A stretch of DNA of 64,000 bases from Chthoniobacter flavus Ellin428 (GTDB lineage Bacteria > Verrucomicrobiota > Verrucomicrobiia > Chthoniobacterales > Chthoniobacteraceae), in the NCBI RefSeq assembly GCF_000173075.1, contig NZ_ABVL01000017.1:62001-126000 (forward strand). Reading direction: 5' to 3'. Position numbers and translations under genes: made by a program. How positions within the stretch are numbered: the stretch's first letter is position 1; the number at the start of each line of letters is the position of its first letter. Below, piece by piece: positions 18,501 to 27,600 of this stretch. The notes beneath the pieces were generated by a model. That model was not told the origin of the DNA and did no database searches. It saw nothing but the letters and a program-made list of their open reading frames with translations.

Positions 18501-19076
18501 CGGGGTCGGCGGCAATCCGGTGAGATCGAGCGCGACGCGGCGGATGAGCGAATAGCGATCCGCCTCGGGCGATTGCTTCAGCCCCACGGTGGCCAGCTTG
18601 GCGGCGATGAAATGGTCGATCGCATTGTCGGCCCGCGCCCCGGCTGGCAAGGGCGGCACGTCGGCCCGGGTCGGCTTGACGAAAGACCAGTGCGGCTTGT
18701 ACTCCGCGCCTTCCGCGATCCAGCGGCGAAACAGGTCCACCTCCTGCGCCGTCAGGGCGTGCTGCTCCTTCGGCGGCGGCATGATGTCATCGGGATCCTT
18801 GGACAGGATGCGGTTCATCAACTCGCTCTTCGCCGGGTCGCCCGGGACGATCGTCACTCCGCTTTCGTGTTCCTTGACCGCGTCCTCCCGCTTGTCGAGC
18901 CGCAGCTTGGCCTTGCGCGATTTTTCATCCGGCCCATGGCAGTGGTAGCACTTGCTGGAAATCAGCGGGCGGATGTCGTAGTTGAAATCCACTTTGTCCG
19001 CGGCCAGCGCGACGCCAGCCGGCCACGGGCTCAGAATTGAGAGTAGAGCGAGGAGGGAGCGGCGGAGGGCGAACAT
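15582..19076 (-). CDS. PSCyt1-DUF1549-F5/8C-DUF1553 multidomain protein
   Basis: A 1164-residue exported protein. The signal peptide (LLALLSILSPWPAGVALA) is followed by a planctomycete-type cytochrome c domain with one CYHCHG haem motif (about residues 40-43), ending in the IMPPPKEQHALTAQEV box. Next is DUF1549 (AIDHFIAAKL, LIRRVALDLTGLPPTPEE, SPAYGERWAKLWLDLARYAD) with a second CAQCHSHKFDP motif. A galactose-binding F5/8 type C-like domain is inserted at about 660-790 (ALKGTAKQSSTAYGG, PWWEVDLGS, IAIWNR). DUF1553 closes the protein (NPLTARVAVNRFWAQLFG, RESCTLRRIPTNTPLQAFV). The ATG at 19076 is chosen because it gives a clean signal peptide; upstream sequence is repeat DNA. Confidence 0.92.
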   Translation of the reverse strand: MFALRRSLLALLSILSPWPAGVALAADKVDFNYDIRPLISSKCYHCHGPDEKSRKAKLRLDKREDAVKEHESGVTIVPGDPAKSELMNRILSKDPDDIMPPPKEQHALTAQEVDLFRRWIAEGAEYKPHWSFVKPTRADVPPLPAGARADNAIDHFIAAKLATVGLKQSPEADRYSLIRRVALDLTGLPPTPEETEAFVNDRSQDAYEKVVDRLLASPAYGERWAKLWLDLARYADSSGYGSDFVRLNIWPYRDWMINAFNRNLPYDQFTIEQLAGDLLPNPTTEQLVATAFHRNTMTNFEGGTIDEEFRVAAVKDRIATTGEVWMGLTVGCAQCHSHKFDPISQTDYYSFFGVFNQSEDADRNDEEPKMPLPTAEETAKTTKLKDDIAKIEAELKETTSPELEGEEVAWEKEAAKPIAWQPLQAAEIKAASQTTFDTLPDGSLLARGEMPEKDTYTIKVRTDLPGITAFRLEALPDDSLPAHGPGRADNGNAALTNFHVAMLPADSKLPRGRFVRVSLPGVKKLLALAEVQVFSNGENVALKGTAKQSSTAYGGDSKRAIDGNTEGDFFKAQSVSHTNQEKDPWWEVDLGSSVDIERIAIWNRTDSNLGARLANFHVSVLDEARKPVWEQVVVPAPSPSIALKPADGQTIALRDATADFNQEGWPVSKAIDGDEKSGWAFAPQSGHAHAAVFQTEKPLKAKEAVLQFTLDQNYGQKHTLGHFRLLATTQAQPVRELPGHIKEILAVAAESRSAAQQAEVMNYFRPLSKTYAGLGKQLEAKRAELAAVKPLLLPIMRELPSDKQRETHILNKGNYLVPMDKVEPGLLSQFASFVPKDAKMDRLTAARWLMSPENPLTARVAVNRFWAQLFGLGIVETQEDFGSQGALPTHPALLDWLAVTFMSPKSDDPAHPGLAWDMKGLLKLMVMSATYRQASKVNPDTLEKDPRNRLLSYAPRRRLEAETVRDQALAVSGLLSHKMFGPSVYPPQPDGLWKVAFNGGQNAYPTSKGEDRYRRGLYTFWRRSMPPPDMTTFDAPSRESCTLRRIPTNTPLQAFVTMNDPVFVECAQALGRRMMHEGGNDPEARVRFALRLCLDRPPTDTQVMTLVDLYEKELSIYQTDKDGALKLATEPIGALPENCEASEAAAYTVVANVMLNLDSFLTKN

Positions 19077-19145
19077 GTGAAGAGCTATGCTGCCGGGACA
19101 GAGGAAACTGCGCAATTTACGGGTCGGCGTAAGAAGAACAGCGAA

Positions 19146-19208
19146 GGGATACGTTCCTGCGTGTTCTCCCATATTTCCGTCATTGGAAAACGCACAGGAA
19201 CGCATCCC
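19146..19208. repeat. Inverted repeat with 20-bp arms
   Basis: The arm GGGATACGTTCCTGCGTGTT (19146-19165) pairs with the reverse complement of 19189-19208 at 17 of 20 positions, around a 23-nt loop. A related word, GGGACGCGCTCCTGCGCGTT, occurs at 36740-36759 (16 of 20 identical), so this is a dispersed family rather than a chance hairpin. It lies just upstream of the PSCyt1 gene. Confidence 0.65.
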
Positions 19209-19346
19209 GTCGCATCGGCGGCCCCGCCTCCAGACGCTGGTAAGGAGCAAAACGCTATCGATGGTGACTCCGGTGGGCAGCTGAGCTTTATACAAAAGTT
19301 GCAATATCCGACCGCTGTTGCCCCGCGAGGCCGCTCTCTCCCCGTG

Positions 19347-19614
19347 GTCATTCTGAGCGGAGTGCCCCGGGGCCAGGCGGCGGCGGGGCACGCAGTCGAA
19401 AGCCGAGCTTGCGAGACGCCTACGGGACGGCGGGGCAAACCCGGTCGAACAACCAGCGAGACGCCTATGGGACTGCCTGGCAAACGCGCCCGAACAACCA
19501 GCGAATATCGCACGTAAGCGACGGGGTTTGCCCCGCAGTCCCATAGGCGTCTCGCAGACTCGGCTTTCGACTGCGCGCTCCCCGCTGGCCCACGAGCGCT
19601 CCGCTCAGGATGAC
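19347..19614. repeat. Large nested palindrome (REP/MITE-like)
   Basis: The left end GTCATTCTGAGCGGAG and right end CTCCGCTCAGGATGAC are inverted copies. Further in, GCAGTCGAAAGCCGAG pairs with CTCGGCTTTCGACTGC and GAGACGCCTACGGGAC with GTCCCATAGGCGTCTC. A second degenerate copy of the inner word (GAGACGCCTATGGGAC) stands in direct orientation near 19449-19465, so the left arm is partly duplicated. The outer word GTCATCCTGAGCG recurs at 33126. No transposase is encoded, so it is a non-autonomous element if mobile. Confidence 0.7.
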
Positions 19615-19676
19615 ACCGGGGATGGCATAAAGATCCGGTGGGCAGTTCTGCTACGGACTGGCCACTGGCTTACCGA

Positions 19677-20627
19677 CTACTTTGCCGGCGCCGGCGCCGC
19701 CGGGGCCTTCGGCTTCGGCTCCTGATACGCCGGATTCGTCAGCGCGCCGGGCGTCACCTTGTCGATGTTCGGCGTGATATCCGCCTGCACATCGCCCAGC
19801 GCCCAGCTAATGCCGCCGGTAAGCACGTCCTGGAAAATGGGATTCGTCCACACATCTTCGCGATGCCCCATGGAAGTATAGAACACGCGGCCTTTGCCGT
19901 GCGGACGCGCCCACGTGGCGGGATACGCCGGACGCTGATACATCGGCCCTTCCATCGATTCCGTTTCCTGGACGAGCAGCACGTGCAGGTCCTTGCGGAA
20001 ATCCTTCAGCGAATACCACTCCTCCTGGAAGGCAAAGCCATCGGCATGACTGGCCAACCCCGGGAACTTCGGGTCGGCGCAGCGCATCTTCGCCACCTGT
20101 TGCTTGCCGTGAATGATGAACTCCCCGCCGAGCATCTTGATGTACGGATCGGCTTCGTCACCGTGATTCTGGTAACGATCCGGCCCCTTTTGCGCTTCGT
20201 CGTTCGTATGGAAAGTATCGCTCGCGCTATGCGAGCCGATGAAGCCCTTGCCGCTCGCCACGTAATCGAGGAAGGCCTGCTTGCCCTCGGGGGACATCGG
20301 CGGATTCTTGTCCGTGCCCGGCGCGCACAAATTGCCGGTGGTGTAGAAAAAGAGCGCGTCGAATTGCGCGAGGTACTGCGGATTGAACAGCGAGCCGTCC
20401 TTCGAAAACGTGAACTCCCAGTTGTTCTTCGCACCGAGTTCCTGCAATTGCTTCTCCGCAAAGCTCGGCTGCCCATTCTTATAGCTGATCGTGGAATGCT
20501 CGAAGCCGCTCGACTTCGAGAAGAAGAGGATCTTGCGCTTCGGCCCAGCGGCGAGGACGGGACGGGAAAGGAGAAAACTGCCGAGCGTGGTGGCGGTGGT
20601 GGTGCGGAGGAAGGAACGGCGATTCAT
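19677..20627 (-). CDS. ThuA-like domain protein with Tat-like leader
   Basis: A 316-residue exported protein. The leader MNRRSFLRTTTATTLG carries a twin-Arg-like RRSFL motif. The body is a class I glutamine amidotransferase-like ThuA fold (KILFFSKSSGFEHSTI, LAQFDALFFYTTGNL, GKGFIGSHSASDTFH, YPATWARPHGKGRVFYTSMG). ThuA domains are linked to trehalose or other glycoside use and, in PVC bacteria, occur beside DUF1080 and sugar isomerase genes, as here. The C-terminus is Pro/Ala/Lys-rich. The ATG at 20627 is selected over an upstream open frame because it starts the leader. Divergent from the epimerase gene (169 bp apart). Confidence 0.85.
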   Translation of the reverse strand: MNRRSFLRTTTATTLGSFLLSRPVLAAGPKRKILFFSKSSGFEHSTISYKNGQPSFAEKQLQELGAKNNWEFTFSKDGSLFNPQYLAQFDALFFYTTGNLCAPGTDKNPPMSPEGKQAFLDYVASGKGFIGSHSASDTFHTNDEAQKGPDRYQNHGDEADPYIKMLGGEFIIHGKQQVAKMRCADPKFPGLASHADGFAFQEEWYSLKDFRKDLHVLLVQETESMEGPMYQRPAYPATWARPHGKGRVFYTSMGHREDVWTNPIFQDVLTGGISWALGDVQADITPNIDKVTPGALTNPAYQEPKPKAPAAPAPAK

Positions 20628-20796
20628 GTGGGGTGGAAGATTGGAACGTGGAAGGGTACGTTGCCGCCAAGGGCGGCAGGTTGTCCAGCGAACTCCGCGG
20701 CTTGACTCGCCCTCCCCCACTCCGCCATATGGGCGCCCGCTCTTTGCGGACAAAACTTCGTCTTCCCCGAACAAATACACCCAATCCTCAACCACT

Positions 20797-21648
20797 ATGC
20801 CTCGCTTCGGACTCAATACCTTCCTCTACGCCAGCCCTTTCACCAACGACAGCGTAAAGCTCTTCCCCAAGCTCAAGAAGTGGGGTTTTGAAACGGTCGA
20901 AATTCCCGTCGAGGCGCTCGAGCATATCGATCCCGCGGTGGTCAAGGCCGCGGCGGACAAGGCCGGTCTGAAGATCGGCAGCATCTGCGCGTGCATGGGC
21001 CCGGGCCGCGATCTCCGCGGCAGCGTGGCGGAACAAAAGACCGCTTCGGAATACGTGAAGGGTCTCATCGATCAGGCGGTCGTTCTCGGCTGCCCGTCGA
21101 TCATTGGACCGATCTACTCGGTCGTGGGTCTCATCGGGCCGCATGACGACCAGGAGAAGAAACAGCAGTTCGACCTCGTGGTGAAGAACCTCAAGCCGCT
21201 CGCCAAGTATGCCGAGAAGAAAGGCGTGAAGCTTTGCATCGAGCCGCTCAACCGTTTCGAGACCGATTTCCTCAACACCTGCGACCAGGGTCTCAAGCTC
21301 ATCAAGGCCGTGGGCAGCAAGGCGGTGACGCTGCACCTCGATACCTTCCATATGAACATCGAGGAGAAGAATCAGGCGGCCGCCATCATCAAGGCCGGCA
21401 AGCACCTCGGCCACTTCCACGCCTGCGGCAGCGACCGCGGCACGCCCGGCGGCGATCACATCGACTGGAAGCCGATCGTCGCGGCGCTGAAGAAGATCAA
21501 TTACCAGGGCGACGTCGTCATCGAATCCTTCACCACCGACGTGAAGGTCATCGCCCGCGCCGCTGCCATCTGGCGCAAGATGGAGCCCAAGCGCGACGAC
21601 ATCGCCGTGAAGGGCCTCGCGAACTTGAAGAAGTTCTTCAAGAAGTAA
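20797..21648 (+). CDS. Sugar phosphate isomerase/epimerase (D-tagatose 3-epimerase-like)
   Basis: A 283-residue cytoplasmic TIM barrel of the xylose isomerase-like/AP endonuclease 2 superfamily, resembling ketose 3-epimerases. Visible motifs are GFETVEIPVE near residue 32, the metal ligand Glu in LCIEPLNRFETDF, LHLDTFHMNIEE (Asp/His), HFHACGSDRGTPGGDHIDW, and the C-terminal Glu in VVIESFT. It has no leader, unlike the isomerase at 34027. The 15-nt gap to the next gene suggests an operon with the small secreted protein and DUF1080. The exact ketose substrate cannot be told. Confidence 0.85.
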   Translation: MPRFGLNTFLYASPFTNDSVKLFPKLKKWGFETVEIPVEALEHIDPAVVKAAADKAGLKIGSICACMGPGRDLRGSVAEQKTASEYVKGLIDQAVVLGCPSIIGPIYSVVGLIGPHDDQEKKQQFDLVVKNLKPLAKYAEKKGVKLCIEPLNRFETDFLNTCDQGLKLIKAVGSKAVTLHLDTFHMNIEEKNQAAAIIKAGKHLGHFHACGSDRGTPGGDHIDWKPIVAALKKINYQGDVVIESFTTDVKVIARAAAIWRKMEPKRDDIAVKGLANLKKFFKK

Positions 21649-21663
21649 TCTAATCTGCACGCC

Positions 21664-22185
21664 ATGTCCGCGGCCCGCCTTCTCTTCTTCCTCACGACGA
21701 TGATGTTGGCGGGCCTCGGGACATGGGCGGTGGCGGCGGATGCTGACGCCGCGCGCGAAGTGGTCCACAGGGAGACCCTCGGTGGTTTGCGGCTGGATCA
21801 ACCGGTGAGCGAGGTCATCAAGCTCCTCGGCAAACCCGAGAAGGAAACCAAGCTCACCCTCCAGGCAGCGGATGGGAATTACGTGCAAACGTGGAAGTAT
21901 CCTTCGAAGGGAATCGAGCTGGGGATCTCGGCGGGCGGCAAACCGGGTGGGAGGAAAACCGTCGCTTCGATCACGGCCGGGGCTCCTTGTAAGCTGGCCA
22001 CCGGACGCGGCATCAAGATTGGCAGTCTCGCGGCCGCGGCGAAGAAGACTTACGCGGCCTGGATTGATCCTGAAAGCTCCATCTCCCCGGACACTTTCGT
22101 CGTCGCTTCCATTTATGACGGCATCATTTTTCAAGCGGAACACGGCAAGGTCACCCGTATCTTTTTCGGTGCCGCTGCCGAATAA
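21664..22185 (+). CDS. Small secreted protein of unknown function
   Basis: A 173-residue protein with a clear signal peptide (LLFFLTTMMLAGLGTWAVAA). The mature part begins with LGGLRLDQPVSEVIKLLGKP, a pattern seen in small lipoprotein-like SmpA/BamE-type folds, and has an alternating beta pattern after it. I cannot assign a family with confidence. It sits 15 nt after the epimerase gene and 109 bp before DUF1080, so it is probably co-transcribed with them. Confidence 0.65.
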   Translation: MSAARLLFFLTTMMLAGLGTWAVAADADAAREVVHRETLGGLRLDQPVSEVIKLLGKPEKETKLTLQAADGNYVQTWKYPSKGIELGISAGGKPGGRKTVASITAGAPCKLATGRGIKIGSLAAAAKKTYAAWIDPESSISPDTFVVASIYDGIIFQAEHGKVTRIFFGAAAE

Positions 22186-22294
22186 CCCTCTCTTCCCGCG
22201 AACGACCAACTCTGAATTCGCCACCCCCACATCGATTTCCGCTAAGGCCGACCGCTCCCATCGATTCCCCAAAACACACCCATCATATTATCGC

Positions 22295-23029
22295 ATGAAA
22301 CTCCTCCCTCTCGTCGCACTCACGCTCTTCGCCGCGGCCCAACTGCACGCCGGCGAAAAGAACATCTTCAACGGCAAAGACCTCACCGGCTGGAAAGGTG
22401 TGGACGGTTTCTGGAGCGTGCAGGACGGCTGCATCACCGGCGCCACGAAGACCGATCACATGATCGCCGAGAATTCCTTCCTCGTGTGGCAGGATGGCGA
22501 AGTCGGCGACTTCGAGCTCACCTGCAAATTCAAGCTCGTAGACCAAAACGGCGAACTGAAAGGCTTCGGCAACTCGGGCATTCAGTACCGCAGCAAGATC
22601 GTGAAGCCGGAATACTTCGTCGTGGCCGGTTACCAGGCTGACATGGATCTGGGAAATACCTACACCGGCATGCTCTACGAGGAAAAGGGTCGTGGCATCC
22701 TCTGCAAGCCGGGCGAAAAGGTGACGCTCAGCGCGGCGGAAAAAGATCCGGCCAATCCGAAAGCCAAGGACTTCAAGATCGAAGTCACCGGCACGACCGC
22801 CACGCCTGCCGAGATCAAGGGCTTCATCAAGGCCGGCGATTGGAATGAATACAAGATCATCGCCAAGGGCAATCACCTCCAGCACTTCATCAACGGTCAC
22901 CAGACCGCCGACATCATCGACAACGACGCGAAGCACGCCGCCAAGACCGGCGTCCTCGCCCTGCAATTGCACAAAGGCCCGACGGGCATGACCGTGCAGT
23001 TCAAGGATATGGTGCTGAAGACGGAATAA
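22295..23029 (+). CDS. DUF1080 (3-keto-disaccharide hydrolase-type) protein
   Basis: A 244-residue secreted lectin-like jelly-roll protein. The signal peptide (LLPLVALTLFAAAQLHA) is followed by the family hallmark IFNGKDLTGWKG, then FELTCKFKLV, GNSGIQYRSK, YQADMDLGNTYTGMLYEE, EYKIIAKGNHLQHFINGH and GVLALQLHKGP. Some DUF1080 members hydrolyse 3-keto-glycosides. It is the last gene before a strong intrinsic terminator. ATG 22295 is chosen over upstream in-frame sequence because it starts the signal peptide. Confidence 0.92.
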   Translation: MKLLPLVALTLFAAAQLHAGEKNIFNGKDLTGWKGVDGFWSVQDGCITGATKTDHMIAENSFLVWQDGEVGDFELTCKFKLVDQNGELKGFGNSGIQYRSKIVKPEYFVVAGYQADMDLGNTYTGMLYEEKGRGILCKPGEKVTLSAAEKDPANPKAKDFKIEVTGTTATPAEIKGFIKAGDWNEYKIIAKGNHLQHFINGHQTADIIDNDAKHAAKTGVLALQLHKGPTGMTVQFKDMVLKTE

Positions 23030-23061
23030 CTCCGCGCTCGCTTCAAGCTTCGACTCTCGCA

Positions 23062-23096
23062 ACGCCCCGGCCCCACGCCGGGGCGTTTTGCTTTTC
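23062..23096 (+). terminator. Rho-independent terminator
   Basis: A perfect 10-bp stem ACGCCCCGGC (23062-23071) / GCCGGGGCGT (23077-23086) with a 5-nt loop, followed by TTTTGCTTTT. It lies 33 nt after the DUF1080 stop and 12 bp before the end of the convergent pilT-like gene. It would act best on the plus strand, and weakly in reverse. Confidence 0.9.
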
Positions 23097-23107
23097 GGGT
23101 GACGACC

Positions 23108-24550
23108 TTACGACGCCCCGGGCGTCGGCTTGAGCGAAAGCTTCGGCAGTGGCGGTGGCTCCGGCTTGACGGCTCCGGCCATTCCAGCCGCTTTGGCGGC
23201 GACGGCAGCGGCGTGCGCGGAATGTGAGGCGGGCGAAGCAGCTCCAACCGCCGGCGCCGCCTCCTCGTGATCCATGAGCTTGAAGCCCGACGGACCGGAA
23301 TCCGCAGTGCCCATGTCCTTTTTCGCGACGTCGATCGCTTTGCGCATGTTCGACTTGTTCACGCTGTAGAGAATCGCCGTTTCCTCGGTAATCGTCCCAC
23401 CCCTGTAATGCCGGAGCAGGCATTGCTCGAAGCTGTTCCAGCCCGCCTGGGCAGCCGACTCGATGATCTCGTGGAAATTGCGAATGTCGTTTTCGCCGAG
23501 CAGAATCGCTTCGCGCGTGCGCAGGTTCGAGCCCATGATTTCGTTGACCATGAGCCGCCCGCCGCCCACCTTCGGCACGAGTCGCTGGCTAATGACATAG
23601 CGCAAGGTATCGGCGAGACGCTGGCGGATCTGCGGCTCTTCCTCGCTGCCGAACATGCCGATCACGCGATTGACCGACTGCGCGGCGCTGATGGTGTGCA
23701 GCGTGGAGAAAACGATGTGGCCCGTCTCGGCCGCGGTGAGCGCAATTTCCATCGTCTCGCGGTCACGAATTTCACCGACGAGAATCACCTTCGGCGCCTG
23801 GCGCAACGCGGCGCGCAGGCCGACCTCGAAGCCGGAAAAGTCCTTGCCCAGTTCACGCTGGCTGAAAGTCGCCTTGAGGTGTGGGTGCAGGAATTCAATC
23901 GGATCCTCCAGCGTCACGATGTGGAATTCGGACTGCTGGTTGATCTCATTGAGCATCGCCGCGAGGGTCGTGGTCTTGCCGCTGCCCGTGGCCCCGGTGA
24001 CGAAGACGATGCCGGTCTTTTCCTTGATGATCTCCTTGAAAATCGGCTGCAGGTTCAGCCCGTCACACGTTGGGATCTTCGTGCTGAGTTTCCGCATGAC
24101 GATGGCGTGAAAACCATTCTGCCGGAAGATATTCACGCGGAAGCGAGCGAGTTCCGGCACCGCGTAGCTGGTATCGCACGAGCCGTGATTTTTCAGATCC
24201 GCCGTGAGGCGCTCATTCTCATTGATGATCCGCAGGGCGATCGCCTCGACGTGCTCCGGACGAAGCGTCGGCATGAGGCCTTCGATCTCGACCCCGGTCA
24301 GCTTGCCAAAAATTTCCACCTGTGGCGGACGACCCACGACGAAGAGCAGATCGGATACACCATCGCCCGCGCTGACCATCTTGGAGATGATATCGTCGAG
24401 CGAAAAGGATTGGACCGGTGCCCCCGGGCGGGCGGCTCCGCCGATATTGGCGATGTTGGGGCGGACCTGGACCTGGGTGCCGGGCGTCGATGCGCTGTTG
24501 ATCGGAGGCCGGTTGCCGGGAGTTAAATTCGTAGCGGAAGGAGTTTGCAT
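23108..24550 (-). CDS. pilT: PilT/PilU-type twitching motility ATPase
   Basis: A 480-residue secretion ATPase of the type IV pilus retraction family. After a 45-residue Pro/Asn-rich N-terminal extension come the PilT core motifs: Walker A GATGSGKTTTLA, Asp box FHIVTLEDPIEF, Walker B VILVGEIRDRET and His box GHIVFSTLHT. The last 75 residues are an Ala/Pro/Lys-rich tail absent from standard PilT (about 345-370 residues). ATG 24550 is preferred to an in-frame TTG at 24589. No other pilus gene lies nearby. PilU is the main alternative; the two cannot be separated by eye. Confidence 0.87.
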   Translation of the reverse strand: MQTPSATNLTPGNRPPINSASTPGTQVQVRPNIANIGGAARPGAPVQSFSLDDIISKMVSAGDGVSDLLFVVGRPPQVEIFGKLTGVEIEGLMPTLRPEHVEAIALRIINENERLTADLKNHGSCDTSYAVPELARFRVNIFRQNGFHAIVMRKLSTKIPTCDGLNLQPIFKEIIKEKTGIVFVTGATGSGKTTTLAAMLNEINQQSEFHIVTLEDPIEFLHPHLKATFSQRELGKDFSGFEVGLRAALRQAPKVILVGEIRDRETMEIALTAAETGHIVFSTLHTISAAQSVNRVIGMFGSEEEPQIRQRLADTLRYVISQRLVPKVGGGRLMVNEIMGSNLRTREAILLGENDIRNFHEIIESAAQAGWNSFEQCLLRHYRGGTITEETAILYSVNKSNMRKAIDVAKKDMGTADSGPSGFKLMDHEEAAPAVGAASPASHSAHAAAVAAKAAGMAGAVKPEPPPLPKLSLKPTPGAS

Positions 24551-24635
24551 GCCGTTTCGCGTTCCAAACAGAAACAGTTTACGTGCCAACAGCCTCTTTT
24601 GGCTGTCGTAAAAACACGATTGTTACAACTTCTCG

Positions 24636-27600
24636 CTACCGAAGGACTTCACTCAGGAAGGGCGCGGTCCGGCTGCGCTTGTTCCGGGCCACTTCTTCCG
24701 GCGTCCCGGCGGCGACCACTTCCCCGCCCTTGGCCCCGGCTTCGGGGCCGATATCGACGATGTAATCGGCATCGGCGATGAGGCTGAGGTTGTGTTCGAT
24801 GACGATGACGGTGTTGCCATCGTCCACGAGTCGGTGGAGCACCTTGAGGAGTTCCGCGACGTCCGCCATGTGCAGGCCGATCGTCGGTTCTTCCAATAGG
24901 TAAAGCGTGGACTTCGTCTCGCGGTTTTGCCGGAGGCGGGCGGTCTGGGCGCGACCGAGGCCGCGGGTCAATTCGCTGACCAGCTTGAGGCGTTGCGCTT
25001 CACCGCCGCTCAAAGTCGGGCTGGGCTGGCCGAGCTTGAGATAGCCGAGGCCGGTGTCGCAGAGCAGCGCGAGCGGACGGTGAATCTTCGGCTGCGCGGC
25101 GAAAAATTCCGCCGCTTGCTCGAGCGTCATCTCCATCACGTTGCCGATGCTGCGCTCATTGTAGAGCACCTCGAGCGTGGCGGAATTGTATCGCTTGCCG
25201 TGGCAATCGGTACACGGCACGTAACTCGTCGGCAGGAAATTCATCTCCACCTTGATCACGCCCTGCCCCTGGCAGGTCTCGCAACGCCCACCTTCGGCAT
25301 TGAACGAAAACCGGCTCGCGGTGTAGCCGCGCATGCGGGACAGCGGCATCTGCGCATAGAGCGCGCGGATTTCGTCGAAGACCTTGATATAGGTCGCCGG
25401 GGTGGAGCGTGAGGTTTTGCCGATGGGTGATTGATCGACCTCGTAAGCCGTTTCCAAATGCTCGACGCCGCTGATGCCGCGGCAGCCGGGCACTTCCATC
25501 TTGCGGGTCCGCTTGAGATTCGCGGTCACGGCCGGCTTCAAGACACCGCGCATGAGCGTGCTCTTGCCCGAGCCGGAAATGCCGGTGACGACACTCAGGC
25601 GCCCGATCGGGAATTTCACGTCCACGTCCTTGAGGTTGTGCAACGTCGCGCCCTGCACTTCGAGCCAGCGTTTTACGTCCTTGAGACTGCGGCGCTCGCC
25701 GCGCGTGGGATGTTTGAGCGGCTCGCGCAAGTATTTGCCGGTCGCCGATTCCTTCACCTGCTGAATCTGCGCGATCGTCCCCTGCGCGACCACGGTGCCA
25801 CCACGCGAGCCGGCGCCGGGGCCGAGGTCAACGATGGAATCGGCGCGCTTCATGGTGTCTTCGTCGTGCTCCACGACGATGAGCGAGTTGCCCTTGCGCT
25901 TGAGGGCCTCAAGGGTGTCGAGGAGTTTCTCGTTGTCGCGGGCGTGCAAGCCGATGGTGGGTTCGTCGAGCACATAGAGCACGCCGCGGAGGTTGGAGCC
26001 GAGCTGTGCCGCGAGGCGGATGCGCTGGCTTTCACCGCCGCTCAAGGTCTTCGCCGAGCGGCTGAGCGCGAGATAATCGAGGCCGACCTGGCCCATGAAT
26101 TTCAACCGCTGCTCGATCTCAGGCACGATATCCTGCGCGATCGGTTTTTTCGCGTTGTCGAACTTCAGTTTGCTGAGCAATTCCAGCGCGCCGCTCACGG
26201 AGAGTCCGGTGAACTCATCGATGGTGCGCGACTGCAGGCGGACGTTCCGCGCAATCTCATTGAGCCGGGCACCGTTGCAACTCGGGCACGGCTTCGCTTC
26301 GCCTTCTTCCAACCATTCGTGCTGACGCTCCTGCGCCATTTCGATCTCGATGGCGGACTCCAGCTTCGGATCGACATAGGCCTTCCACACTTCGCCAAAT
26401 CCGTGACACTCCTCGCACCAGCCGTGGGGCGAGTTGAAGGAAAACAGACGCGGGTCGAGCTCTTCGAAGGACTGTCCACAACTGGGGCAGCTCATCTCCG
26501 TGCTCAGCACCGTGGCGCGCTTGCGGGCATCGAGCAGCTTCGCCGTTCCCTTGCCGATTTTCAGCGCGTGCTTCACCATCTCGCGGATCTCCTCCGGGGA
26601 ATCCGGCTCGCCGATCAGCACGTCGATGGTATGCTCGCGGAAACGGTCGAGCTTCTCAAAGCCCTCGACGGCGACGAATTTGCCATCGACGAAGAGTTCG
26701 CTGAAGCCCTGCTTCTCCGCCCATTTCGCGACGTCGGTGTGAAAACCTTTCCGGGCTTTAATGAGCGGCGCGAGGACGCGGACGCGATTGCCCCGGGCCA
26801 GCGACTCGGCATGCTTGGCCACGGCTGCGTTCGTCTGCTTTTCCACGGCCACATTGCACTTCGGGCAGTACTGCGTGCCGAGCTTGGCAAACATGAGCCG
26901 CAGGAAATGGTAGACCTCGGTCACGGTCGCGACCGTCGATTTGCCACCGCCACGGGTGATGCGCTGCTCGATGGCCACGCTCGGCGGCAGGCCGGTGATC
27001 AAGTCCACATCGGGCTTTTCGAGCTGCTCGACGAATTGCCGCGCGTACGGCGACATGGAATCGAGGAAACGGCGCTGCCCTTCGGCGAAGAGAATATCGA
27101 AGGCGAGGGTCGACTTGCCGGAGCCGCTCAGGCCGGTGATCACGACCATCTTGTCCCGCGGAATTTCCAGCGAGATGTTCTTCAAATTGTGCTCCCGTGC
27201 GCCATGCACGGCGATCGCCTGTGAAGTGCGCACCGCATAACCCGGCGCCGGCTCTTCCGCTACGCGGGCGCTGGCCTCTTCTCCGCCGAGGCCATGCTTG
27301 CCATTCCGCGAAATGCCGGATTCCAAGGCCTCACGCAGGAAGCGACCGGTGTGGGATTCCTCGATTTGGGCGACCTCCTCAGGTGTGCCGGTCGCGACGA
27401 CCAGGCCGCCGCCATCACCGGCTTCCGGTCCGAGATCGATCACCCAATCGGCGCACTTGATGACTTCGAGATTGTGTTCGATGACGAGCAACGAATTTCC
27501 CCGCTCCACCAGACGATCGAAAACCCGAACGAGCAGCGCCACGTCATCGAAATGCAGACCGGTGGTCGGTTCGTCGAAAATGAGCAGCGCTTTTTCTTCG

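Larger units (their letters stand above)
19077..19676. other. 600-bp non-coding gap packed with palindromic repeats
   Basis: The gap between the PSCyt1 start and the ThuA stop. It contains an inverted repeat at 19146-19208, a 268-bp nested palindrome at 19347-19614, and a 12-bp direct repeat TCCGGTGGGCAG at 19269-19280 and 19634-19645 that brackets the large palindrome. The open frames here merely follow the repeats. No promoter could be singled out. Confidence 0.6.

Noticed and set aside
19347..19614. CRISPR array
   Set aside because: Only two direct copies of a degenerate word, no regular spacers, and the arms are inverted copies; no cas gene nearby.
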